Positions 8,179 through 17,331 of a DNA stretch of 64,000 bases are shown here, piece after piece. Each line of letters opens with the position of its first letter. Position 1 is the stretch's first letter. A model generated the notes under the pieces. That model did no database searches and was not told where the DNA came from. It saw nothing but the letters and a program-made list of their open reading frames with translations. The DNA comes from JAHEZL01 sp046074525 (lineage in GTDB: Bacteria; Bacteroidota; Bacteroidia; Flavobacteriales_C; GCA-002722245), in assembly GCA_046074525.1 (NCBI GenBank), contig JBJTOK010000038.1, positions 138,548-202,547 of the forward strand, read 5' to 3'. The position numbers and the translations under genes are program-made.

Positions 8179-9108
8179 CTATTTATTAAAAACCTTTTTT
8201 TCTTTGGTTCCATCAAGGCTATATAAATACCAGGTTCCTGTTTGGAACCCATTTTTATTGTACTTTCCCTCCATCTTGATAGTACCATTGGTATAATATT
8301 CTAAATAGCTTCCTGTTTTATAATTCCTCTTTATTTTAACTTGACCATTTTCATAATACTCCAAGTATTTCCCCGTATGATCTTTACCTAAAAACATCCC
8401 ATTTAAATAAAAGTCATCGAAGAAAATCTTATAAACCCCTTGAGCATCTGAAGTAATCCATTCATTTTCAGAAACACAAAAATCATATATGGACTGAATT
8501 GATCCATTTAAATAAAAAGTAGTGGCTTTGACACTTTTTTCAGGTATGCTCTTCCATTTAGAGTAGTTATAGCTTTGTGTTATTTGACCTGTAGAATCGC
8601 AATAATTCCAAAGTCCCACTTTTCTTCCACGAATATATTCTCCTTTGGCCTTTATCGCAGAGTTGCTTTCATGATAGTAAATCCAAACTCCTGATGGCTC
8701 ATTAAAACAAAGATTTCCTGTAGCTGATACTTTCTGAGTAGAATAAAAGTATGCGGTAAATGCTCCATGATGAAATCGTTCGTCGATATTTACCCATTCT
8801 TTTTTTGTATCAGAACAACAATAATATGTTTTGACAGAGTCTTCATAAATAGCACAAATCCTTTTCTCTGTAGCGTTGGAGGAATCTAGTTTATCTATTC
8901 CTAAATTATAGCAATACAAATTCATTTTTGAAGCAGTATACAATGGATGAAAATGTCCTTCAACTCCATCAAACAATTGCTTATGATTGTTATAAAATAA
9001 AGTATCGGTAATTTTACTAATTACCCAGCGTTGTGAAAAGCTAATATTTATTAGCAGTAAAAACAGGAGCGATAGTACCCATCTTAAATTTGATTTTTTA
9101 AAATTCAT
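8179..9108 (-). CDS. Secreted YwqK/MORN-type repeat protein
   Basis: 309 residues with an N-terminal signal peptide (hydrophobic WVLSLLFLLLINISFSQ). The C-terminal two thirds contains repeated W-x-Y-Y / Y-x-N-G units of the MORN-variant type found in YwqK-like proteins (GVWIYYHES, GLWNYCDSTG, YLEYYENGQVK, YLEYYTNGTIK, GTWYLYSLDG). These repeats form beta-hairpin arrays; in Bacteroidota such proteins are often exported and of unknown role. The toxin-antitoxin label carried by some YwqK annotations has no support here, as no toxin gene is adjacent. It converges on the DUF4442 gene. Confidence 0.7.
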   Translation of the reverse strand: MNFKKSNLRWVLSLLFLLLINISFSQRWVISKITDTLFYNNHKQLFDGVEGHFHPLYTASKMNLYCYNLGIDKLDSSNATEKRICAIYEDSVKTYYCCSDTKKEWVNIDERFHHGAFTAYFYSTQKVSATGNLCFNEPSGVWIYYHESNSAIKAKGEYIRGRKVGLWNYCDSTGQITQSYNYSKWKSIPEKSVKATTFYLNGSIQSIYDFCVSENEWITSDAQGVYKIFFDDFYLNGMFLGKDHTGKYLEYYENGQVKIKRNYKTGSYLEYYTNGTIKMEGKYNKNGFQTGTWYLYSLDGTKEKKVFNK

Positions 9109-9137
9109 GATCCCGTATTAACATCCTGTACTTTCCT

Positions 9138-9368
9138 TTAATCCGCCAACACTCCCCTATGCGGCCTTAACGCATCCCTCACCATCTTCATATCCTTTTC
9201 CTCCACAACGATAAAAGCCATCCAATGTTGCTGCTCCCCTTCTACCCCTGTAGAAAAAAAGGAGAGTTTGGCCCTTTCGGCAAACTCTCCCAAATGAATT
9301 TTATGATGTTTGGCAATACCTTCAGAATCAGGTCCGCGGAAATCCCAGATCATTTTAATTTTACGCAT
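9138..9368 (-). CDS. Small hypothetical protein
   Basis: 76 residues, no signal peptide and no membrane segment. The sequence is mixed alpha/beta with a HHKIHLGEFAERAK segment and a hydrophobic strand WMAFIVVEEKD. It lies 23 bases downstream of the giant GH8-like gene on the same strand and could be co-transcribed with it. I do not recognise the family. Its normal amino-acid composition and position between two real genes with little spacing argue that it is a genuine gene. Confidence 0.6.
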   Translation of the reverse strand: MRKIKMIWDFRGPDSEGIAKHHKIHLGEFAERAKLSFFSTGVEGEQQHWMAFIVVEEKDMKMVRDALRPHRGVLAD

Positions 9369-9391
9369 AGCGCAAAACTATCTTAAAAAAG

Positions 9392-12300
9392 CTACCTGAA
9401 CAAGGTCACTCTTCCGATCTGAGTTTTCGGCTTGCCGGTGAAGGAATCTGTATAGATCAATTTCCATACATACACATCAATCTCGGCATCACGTAAAGTA
9501 TTGGCACGTTTTCCATTCCATGGTTCGTCAATCACTGTAGATTTAAAGATCACTTCACCCCAGCGGTCGAAAATCAGGAATTCGTAATTGTCGCACTTAT
9601 CACACTTGTGATTGATTCCCGCCGGATAGAAGACTTCATTCTTGCCATCGCCATTTGGTGTAAAGGCATTTGGAATGTACAAAGTGAACTGCCCCTTGAT
9701 GTAAATCTCTTTCATCACTGTATCGGCACACATTGCGTTTTGCGCAATGAGGGTCACCGGAATCGTATCGCCTTCAGGAGTATTGAACAACACTATTTCA
9801 TCTTCGTTGGCCGAAGCAGATGGAGTGCCCAGCATGCCGAAATCCCAAAGGTAATTGGTAGCACCAGTCGACTCGTTATCAAAGGTAACTGTAGGATCCA
9901 GTGAACTTACAGGATCCGGACTGTAAACGAAACCAGCCACCGGAACTTCGGAAATGATTACAGAGGTAGCTGTATCCGCCACACAGCCATTGGTAAACAC
10001 TACCGACAAAGTGACCAGGATTCCGTTACCCGCCTTGGTATAAGTGTGACTCGTTGAAGCGTCAGCGGCAGTAATATCCTGTGTTGCACCATCACCAAAA
10101 TCCCAATGCGCACTCAATACATTCGCAGTAGAACTATCAGTAAAATTGATGGTCACCGGCACACATCCTCCTGCAACATCAGGGGCGATGATGGCTTGTG
10201 GCAAGGCATCTACCTGTATCTGGATAGAATCGGTATTAGGACATAAGCCACCCTGAGTGTACTTGATCCAGTGCAAACCTTGTCCGGCCACAGCAGGATC
10301 AAACAATCCGCTGGCACTTACGCCTGGTCCGCTGAAAGTACCACCTGCTGTATTCGCTACCAATTGCTGTTTTGGTAAATTTTCGCAAAACGGTCCGGCA
10401 GCCTGTATCGACGCATCTTTAGGATCGAGAACAGAAATCATGATAGTATCTTCATCCGGACAGGTTCCTGTGGCTCCGCTGATTTTGTAGCGCACAGCAT
10501 ATGGTCCGCCAGCTGTTGCTATTGCAGGATCAAACATACCGGAAGCGTTAACTCCTGTTCCGGTCCACACACCACCTGGGTTAAGGGAAGTCAATTGAAC
10601 TGCTGCATCATAGCTACACAAACTGTCGGCAGCACTTGTAATAGCTGCCTCTTCACGGGCAACAACAATGATATCAACACTGTCTTTCGCACTGCAGGTT
10701 GGCGTAGCGCCTGATACTACATACACTACTTTATAAGTTGTACCGGCGGTAGCCAGTGACGGATCGAATTTACCGGTGGCATCCACTAATCCGGCAGGTA
10801 CTGAAGTCCAGCTTCCACCAGGTGTTGTAGCGCCGCTCAACTGAATTTGATACAGGGTAGTATCCTCACAAATCGACACCGTTGTTTTGGTGATGTCGGC
10901 CACCATTTGGTTCACTACGTGGATGGTCATGGTATCCTGTACCCAGCAGGCACCGCTGGTTTTGTAAGTGATGAGATGTGCGCCTACAGTCGCTGCCGAC
11001 GGATCAAACTCACCTGTGTTTGCATTAGTGATTCCTGTACCACTCCATGTTCCCGCACTGGACACAGCGTCTGCTTTCAGCGTTTGCAAAGGATCATTGA
11101 GGCAGAATGGACCCTGCCCCAAAGTGATCTTCGCAGTATCGGTCATGCCTACAGTAATCAGTACGCTATCGGCAGCACTGCAGCCGATAGTTGCACCCGG
11201 AGCAACATAATACACTTTAAATATTCCGGCACCGGATACTGCTGGATCAAATAATCCTGTATTGCTCACCAAGCCCATTGCCGGAGCCGATAACCAGGTT
11301 CCTCCCGGTGTGCTGTTATTACTCAACAGTATTTGTTTTGCTGTGGCGTTTTCACAAAGTGTAGTATCAGAAGTAAGGATAATCGCTATCATCTGACCAT
11401 ATACTTTCACTGAAGCAGTATCCGTTACCTTACAAGTTCCGCTGGTCGTATAAGTCATGAGGTAAGTGCCTGCCCCAACCGAAGGATCAAAAGCACCTGT
11501 AGCAGGGTTGGTAATTCCTGTACCGCTCCATGTTCCTGCATCAGAAACAGCTTCTTTCTCAATGGTCACAGCTCCTTGTGATTCGCAGAAAGCCTGCCCC
11601 GTAGTGATTTTTGCAGTATCAATTGAAAGAACAGAAATGGCAAGGAAAGCTGTATCTCCACACTGACCGGCTTTTCCGTACCAGATGGTATCTGTTCCCA
11701 CATCAGCTAGTTTCGGATCGTAATAACCGAAGTTCACATCGCTAATTCCTTTTCCGCTCGTTGTCCAGAAAACACCACCAGGTGTATTGACTTCTATGGT
11801 GTCTTGCGAAGCATTATGGCAATAGCTAGTTGTTGCCGAAGTAATGGTTAAGGAAATTCCATTTGAAATAAGGATGTTGATAGAATCGGATTCCGGACAG
11901 GCTCCTGCCGTTGCATACTTTATTTTATAAGAACCTAGTGACAATCCGCTTGGATCAAAAGCACCGCTGGAAGTATTGGTAATGCCACTTCCACTCCAGG
12001 TTCCACCAGATGTAGAACCTCCTGTCAACTGAATCGTTGTTGCAGGATCGGAATTACAGAACGGTCCGGCAGGCAATATCTTCGCAGAATCAGAAGGAAG
12101 TACTGTGATCTTCACTGATGCAGACCCCACAGTTCCGCAGGTTCCCGAAGTCGCCAGGCGTTTGAAATAAGTAGTCACACCCAAAGCTCCCGGCGCATAA
12201 CCCAAAGCCGTAGCGAGATTAATATCAAAGAAATTACTGTTATCAGTAGAAGATTGCCATTTGTAAGAATAGCTTCCTGTACCACCCGCTGCTGCAGTAA

Positions 12301-15300
12301 GCTGCGTCAATGCAGCAGGCACTGTATTGGCACAAATGGATTGTGGTGAACCTACACTTCCCGAAGTAAGATTGGCATACACGTTCACTGTAGCAGGAGC
12401 GCCTATAGAACCACAGGTTCCCGAAGTAGCTACTCGCTTATAATACATTTTAGTGGTGAGTGCTGAAGTAGGCGTGTAAGCCGTTCCTGTTTCCCCCGCA
12501 ATGCTGGTCCAGAAAGAACTATCCGAAGACGATTGCCACTGGTAAGTGTAAGTGCCTGTAGCACCAGTTGGCAAAGTAACACTGGTAAACGATGCTGGTA
12601 CTGTATTGTAACAGATGTATTGGTTGGCTGCAACAGTTCCTGCAGTGAGCGGAGCATACACCGTTACTTTAACCGGAGCCGTGTACACCGGCGCACCTCC
12701 CGAAGTCACCATTCTTCGGAACCAGGTAGTATCGGTTAACGTTCCTGCTGTATAAGTAGCCAGATCTGCCCCTACAATATCTGTCCACAATGTACTATCT
12801 GTAGACGATTGCCACTGATAGGTATAAGTTCCGTTGCCTCCGCTTGCTGCAGTGGTGCTGGTAAAAGCAGCCGGAGTGGAATTGTAGCAAATGCTTTGGT
12901 TGGCTGCAATAACACCCGGATTGGTTGGTGATGCCACTGTAGCGCAAGTCACAATATTTTGTGCACCAGGAGAAGGTGTAATACCCTTCATCGCTACATA
13001 AGCAGTATTGGTAATTGAACCATTGGTACAAGCCGACACAGTACCGGTCCAGGTGTACGTAATGGTATCATTGGCCAGCACCGGACCCGCAATTTTAGGC
13101 CAGGTCACTGTTCCTGCAACATTGGTTCCTCCATTCGCTGCTGAAACGAAAGTTACTTCCGCTGGGATGGCATCGGTCATTTGCTGATCAAAACCTGAAT
13201 CCAGGGCCGTGTAATAATCGGCCAGCACATTAGTTCCCCAGCTGTCTCCTCCGGCAGCATCTCCGTTGATCAATCCTGCATACCCTGCTTTTACAGTAAA
13301 TCCACTCTGACTTACAGTTGGTGATCCCGTGGTACTGTTTAGCCATACTTGCGCAGTACCGCCACTCAGTACAATTTTATAAGTAAACTTTCCTCCCGCT
13401 AAAGTGAGGGCCACTGTGCTCTTACTCAAAAGCGTTGTTCCGTTCCAGAAGGCAACTTCACAATTTCCTGCTCCTCCATTCGGTTTAAAAGTAATGTACT
13501 CGCCATTGGCCATAGCTCCGCCAGTATGCCTGAAAGCAACACCAAAAGCAGAAGAACTTGTTGGTGTGATGGTTCCGGTTAATGTTCCGTTGGTACCATG
13601 CGAATATTTATAAGTCATTACTGTATTGCTGTTGGAAACCGAAGTGACATTACCAGTGCCAACTGCAACCGTCATATTGGATCCGCCGGATTGCTTAGTC
13701 CAGTCGGCAGCAACAGTTGGCGTGTTGACTATCGTACCGTGTGTATTTTTGTATCCAATGGTATAAGTAATAGGATCGCCAACATTATAAGAAGTAGTGT
13801 TGGCTGTTTTCTTCATGCTTGTTTTTGGTGGTACCACGATGATAGGATCACAAGTGGAGACCACAATTGCGGTATCTGATACCAGACATTCGTTAGTAGC
13901 TGTAGCAGTAGCAACGTTGATATGCGTTTGATCTGCTTTCGGACAAACACCATCTACTGTTACCCAGAATTTATATACCGTGCTATCACTGATTTTCATG
14001 TTGGCGATAGTTGGCCAGGTGATGGTTCCACCTGACAGATTTCCTGTTGGATAACCCGCAAAATAACCACCAAAGGTTACGCCTGCCGGGAGTATATCTG
14101 TTACCACTACATTGTTCAGCTCACGCCCCGACAGCGGAGCATCACCATAAATACGTCGCCATGTATAGCCATCCCACTCCTCTACTAACTGTTTAGTAAT
14201 GGTTTTAGTAACGTTATTGGAGCAGTTGTTAGGATGGTATTTCAAAACTGCCTGATTCGGTAAAAGCGGATCAGTCCAGTCTTTAGCAATTGGCCAGTAT
14301 ACATCGCCGTCAGCAGCATTCATCGTTGGTTCTGCCGACCAATCGGTTGTCCAGTTGTAATTCGCCCACGCGGCATCATGCACATCAAAAACCAAACGTT
14401 GAGGCATCAACGCACCTTCGTGAATAAATCGGCCCTGCCCCGAATAGAAAGCAAGGAAAGGTGTAATGGTCGCAATCTGATTAGGGAATGTAAGCATGAA
14501 TCGATGGTTCCATGTAGCCCCGGGGGTGATGGTTTGCTGGGTAGCTGTAGGCGCTACTGACGAACCTTCATTTACAGTTGTAGCCACCACCCATGTTGGT
14601 GGCCCTGGCTTGTTGAGGTAATAGGAAACTCTGTAGTTATTGTAGTTGATATAGGCTTCTTCAGCACCGTGATAAATTCTGTATTTCAGTTTCAATGTAC
14701 TGGCAGCAGCTCCTAATCCACCATGTGCGCCGGCCATAATTACACCCTGACGACCTCCATTAAGGAAAGGCACCGACTTATTTTTCACAACAATGGTATA
14801 CGACACAGTATCACCTGGATGCAACTGGCTTTTGGAAGCTGTTTTGGTAATATTGAGTGGGTGCTCAGAAAGAATATCCACACAGTTTCTTTCCATTACA
14901 GGAGTAATTCTGTTAGGGTATTCGTTGCTGGTCCAACCACTACCATTGGTACAACTGATCGTTGCCTGATTACACAACCTTCCTGTAGCACTCTTCTCCA
15001 CTTTCACCACCACTTTTATACTGTCCATCGTCGCTGCGAGTCCGCCGGTTTTGAAACCAGTAACATTTCCGATATTGAAGGTTAGGGTATTTCCCGAAAC
15101 AGTAGCCGGCTTGGTAGAGCTAACATAAGTGAGTCCCGCCGGAAGTGCATCCACAATCTTTACCCCGGTAGCGTCGGTTTTTCCATAATTTCGATAAGAA
15201 ATGGTATAGGTAATCTGGTCACAGGTAGAAGCATAGGTTTTGTCTACTGCCATGTACACTTTCATATTTGCTGGCCCACTTCCGAAATCCAGGGGATCAT

Positions 15301-16900
15301 GCAGGTTTCCGGAAAGCACCAGCATCCCAAGCAAACGCTTCCACTCATGAAAATAGCGGGCACGGGAAGTGAGATATTTTTGTGCTGGATCATTGTACTG
15401 GTCCCATTCTATAACACATTGACGGAACATCTGCGCCATCAAATTTCTATCGCCAGAAATTACTGCCGCCGGTGAACTTGTACCATGAGCCCAGTTAAGA
15501 GGAAATGCACCTCCTCCGGTTCCATCGGGATTGTAATCCCATTTAACGTTAGGTGGTCCGCCATAATCAAGGGTATTGTGTGTGCGACAAGAATTATTGT
15601 ATGGCGCGGCCTCAGGCGCTTTCATAAAAGCGGCCAAACGTAAGGCGGCATCATATTCATAAGAATTTGAGCCCGCAGTGTATTCATGCGTCACGGGATT
15701 CCAGGTATTGGCAGGTGCACCATTCCACAAATAATTCAGATGTGTTCGCCAAGCCCATCGATTATCTTCAGATGCATTGAAATGACTGAAAGTAGTTGCT
15801 GTTCCTGTAACTGTGTAAGTACCTGCCCAGGTAATATAGCCTTTAGCATGCGCCTGTCCGACCAGCCAGTCGTCGGATGCCTCCGCCCGCTTATATTGTT
15901 CAATACACCATGGAGCAGATGGACCTGCAGCAGCACCTTCAGCAGTAAGCATTTCGTAAAAACTCCTGTAGTAAGATGGTGCCGCATAATCTACATAATT
16001 CGATTGCGGCCCCTTGGTTTCAGGGATCATCCCTTTATATCCTCCAGTAGCCCAGTTGGTCGTTTCCCCCCAGGAATCTCCTCCTTTATGATAACCATCC
16101 AAACCTATTACTCCTGAAACATAATTAACATTATTCAAATTAAACTTTAGTGTGTCCACCATAGTTTTAATGTACTTGATTGCTTCCTGTTTATAAGTTA
16201 CTGGCTGACCGCTACAAGGATCAATGCAAATAGTAGCATTGTCACCCCATTGCTTCCAAGCAATCAGTAAAGCCATCGCGACATCCACGTCTCCATCCAT
16301 TGCTGAATTTCCTCCGAGTGCACCTCCCAGTACGTCAGTAGGAGCGCCCAGGCTTCCTGCACCGGAAATACCCGGACTATAAGAATACCCAGGAGAGTTA
16401 ACCACGCAATCAATAAAGCGTTTTGTTTTCTGGAACTGACGATCATGCGCCCACATATAATATCCGTCGAAAGTAGCCTTGTCAGCCATGTAAGCAGCTG
16501 CTAGCAAAAAATATCCATCGCCTTCTACGCAAGTGCAATGGCCAACATCCGCACCTGAGGCAACATCATGCGGCATAATGTATTTTACACCGGCAACAGT
16601 CACCGGCCCGTATGCACCTCCTTTATTTACATTGTAAGTTAAGCTGTTGGTCATGATCTGATAAGCATCCCTAACCCTCTGCTCCATCTCGGCATGCGGT
16701 ACTCCTACTCCATTTTGTGAAGCGAGTGATGTTCCTCCGGCGTAATCCTTAAACTGAGGAAAAGGGAAATTAGGATTCCCTGAATTGATAGCAACTGTTA
16801 CCTGAGAAAATACAGTTGTAGATAAAAGCAAAAAAGCACAAAGAAGAACTTGCGCTGAAGAACGAAAATCATGAAGAGGAAAACTTGGTTGCATTGTCAA
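9392..16900 (-). CDS. Giant secreted GH8-like glycosidase with adhesin repeats and type B sorting domain
   Basis: 2502 residues. A signal peptide (VLLCAFLLLSTTVFSQ) ends near residue 33. Residues about 50-530 resemble glycoside hydrolase family 8: CVEGDGYFLLAAAYM with candidate acid Glu126, then FDGYYMWAHDRQ and the signature-like AMDGDVDVAMALLIAWKQW at 200-218 with Asp202/Asp204. Then follow three DUF11-type domains (ITYTISYRNYG..., VSYTIVVKNKS..., ITYTIGYKN...), three Ig-like modules with the TYTYQWQSSTDS motif (about 1310-1580), about eight repeats of the type GTWSGTGITNxxTGxFDPS...G (1590-2250), a PKD-like region (DFGDG) and a C-terminal gliding-motility type B sorting domain (IPNAFTPNGDGKN ... 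DRWGEVIFKS). It is exported by the type IX system, probably cell-surface bound, and acts on a beta-glucan or chitosan-like polymer; the substrate is inference. Confidence 0.88.
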   Translation of the reverse strand: MTMQPSFPLHDFRSSAQVLLCAFLLLSTTVFSQVTVAINSGNPNFPFPQFKDYAGGTSLASQNGVGVPHAEMEQRVRDAYQIMTNSLTYNVNKGGAYGPVTVAGVKYIMPHDVASGADVGHCTCVEGDGYFLLAAAYMADKATFDGYYMWAHDRQFQKTKRFIDCVVNSPGYSYSPGISGAGSLGAPTDVLGGALGGNSAMDGDVDVAMALLIAWKQWGDNATICIDPCSGQPVTYKQEAIKYIKTMVDTLKFNLNNVNYVSGVIGLDGYHKGGDSWGETTNWATGGYKGMIPETKGPQSNYVDYAAPSYYRSFYEMLTAEGAAAGPSAPWCIEQYKRAEASDDWLVGQAHAKGYITWAGTYTVTGTATTFSHFNASEDNRWAWRTHLNYLWNGAPANTWNPVTHEYTAGSNSYEYDAALRLAAFMKAPEAAPYNNSCRTHNTLDYGGPPNVKWDYNPDGTGGGAFPLNWAHGTSSPAAVISGDRNLMAQMFRQCVIEWDQYNDPAQKYLTSRARYFHEWKRLLGMLVLSGNLHDPLDFGSGPANMKVYMAVDKTYASTCDQITYTISYRNYGKTDATGVKIVDALPAGLTYVSSTKPATVSGNTLTFNIGNVTGFKTGGLAATMDSIKVVVKVEKSATGRLCNQATISCTNGSGWTSNEYPNRITPVMERNCVDILSEHPLNITKTASKSQLHPGDTVSYTIVVKNKSVPFLNGGRQGVIMAGAHGGLGAAASTLKLKYRIYHGAEEAYINYNNYRVSYYLNKPGPPTWVVATTVNEGSSVAPTATQQTITPGATWNHRFMLTFPNQIATITPFLAFYSGQGRFIHEGALMPQRLVFDVHDAAWANYNWTTDWSAEPTMNAADGDVYWPIAKDWTDPLLPNQAVLKYHPNNCSNNVTKTITKQLVEEWDGYTWRRIYGDAPLSGRELNNVVVTDILPAGVTFGGYFAGYPTGNLSGGTITWPTIANMKISDSTVYKFWVTVDGVCPKADQTHINVATATATNECLVSDTAIVVSTCDPIIVVPPKTSMKKTANTTSYNVGDPITYTIGYKNTHGTIVNTPTVAADWTKQSGGSNMTVAVGTGNVTSVSNSNTVMTYKYSHGTNGTLTGTITPTSSSAFGVAFRHTGGAMANGEYITFKPNGGAGNCEVAFWNGTTLLSKSTVALTLAGGKFTYKIVLSGGTAQVWLNSTTGSPTVSQSGFTVKAGYAGLINGDAAGGDSWGTNVLADYYTALDSGFDQQMTDAIPAEVTFVSAANGGTNVAGTVTWPKIAGPVLANDTITYTWTGTVSACTNGSITNTAYVAMKGITPSPGAQNIVTCATVASPTNPGVIAANQSICYNSTPAAFTSTTAASGGNGTYTYQWQSSTDSTLWTDIVGADLATYTAGTLTDTTWFRRMVTSGGAPVYTAPVKVTVYAPLTAGTVAANQYICYNTVPASFTSVTLPTGATGTYTYQWQSSSDSSFWTSIAGETGTAYTPTSALTTKMYYKRVATSGTCGSIGAPATVNVYANLTSGSVGSPQSICANTVPAALTQLTAAAGGTGSYSYKWQSSTDNSNFFDINLATALGYAPGALGVTTYFKRLATSGTCGTVGSASVKITVLPSDSAKILPAGPFCNSDPATTIQLTGGSTSGGTWSGSGITNTSSGAFDPSGLSLGSYKIKYATAGACPESDSINILISNGISLTITSATTSYCHNASQDTIEVNTPGGVFWTTSGKGISDVNFGYYDPKLADVGTDTIWYGKAGQCGDTAFLAISVLSIDTAKITTGQAFCESQGAVTIEKEAVSDAGTWSGTGITNPATGAFDPSVGAGTYLMTYTTSGTCKVTDTASVKVYGQMIAIILTSDTTLCENATAKQILLSNNSTPGGTWLSAPAMGLVSNTGLFDPAVSGAGIFKVYYVAPGATIGCSAADSVLITVGMTDTAKITLGQGPFCLNDPLQTLKADAVSSAGTWSGTGITNANTGEFDPSAATVGAHLITYKTSGACWVQDTMTIHVVNQMVADITKTTVSICEDTTLYQIQLSGATTPGGSWTSVPAGLVDATGKFDPSLATAGTTYKVVYVVSGATPTCSAKDSVDIIVVAREEAAITSAADSLCSYDAAVQLTSLNPGGVWTGTGVNASGMFDPAIATAGGPYAVRYKISGATGTCPDEDTIMISVLDPKDASIQAAGPFCENLPKQQLVANTAGGTFSGPGVSASGLFDPAVAGQGLHWIKYTQGGLCPNTDSIQIQVDALPQAIIAPDVAGGCVPVTINFTDSSTANVLSAHWDFGDGATQDITAADASTSHTYTKAGNGILVTLSVVFTNGCVADTATSVIISEVPVAGFVYSPDPVSSLDPTVTFDNESTGATNYLWDFGMLGTPSASANEDEIVLFNTPEGDTIPVTLIAQNAMCADTVMKEIYIKGQFTLYIPNAFTPNGDGKNEVFYPAGINHKCDKCDNYEFLIFDRWGEVIFKSTVIDEPWNGKRANTLRDAEIDVYVWKLIYTDSFTGKPKTQIGRVTLFR

Positions 16901-17331
16901 AGTTTAGTTTAATAGTTTAGGTGTTACGAAGCTCTGTATGCTGGGGTTAGCATCCAAGCCAGATAGGTAAAAACACGAGGATGCACTAAAGCACTGTCGC
17001 GACAAAAAAGAAATTATATAGTTATTAAAAAGGGACATTCGGGGGTTTTAAAAAATACAATAACAGGACAAAAGCTTGTCTGCCATCGTTAACACCAGTC
17101 CCCCCCGGAACTTATTGGATACTCTTTGTGTATGGCTAAGACAATCTCACACCATAAAAGTTACATGTTAAGGTAATAATATTTTCAGGGCTGGCAATGA
17201 CATTTTTTTCATTTTACTTCCTACTGCTAAGCCTTTATGGCACTATGACGATGAGAATCAAGTCACAATGACACATAAATCATATTGGAGCAAAAATTGA
17301 CTAGCGATATTTGAAATAAAACAACACATAT
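16901..17331. other. Intergenic region between giant glycosidase and clpB
   Basis: 431 bases without a convincing gene. It separates two divergent genes and must hold both promoters. Before clpB a GATATTTG (17308-17315) is one base off the TAnnTTTG -7 consensus. No tRNA, riboswitch or clear hairpin was recognised. The C-run at 17101-17106 and scattered A-tracts are the only compositional oddities. Confidence 0.5.

Noticed and set aside
8179..9108. Toxin-antitoxin module based on the YwqK-like repeats
   Set aside because: The protein has a signal peptide and no neighbouring toxin gene, so the antitoxin label is not supported.
10200..12200. DNA-level tandem repeats in the giant glycosidase gene
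   Set aside because: The modules repeat at the protein level but differ strongly in nucleotide sequence, so they are old domain duplications, not a DNA repeat array.
16901..17331. Riboswitch or non-coding RNA before clpB
   Set aside because: No conserved riboswitch core, tRNA shape or strong hairpin was recognised; it seems to be a promoter region only.
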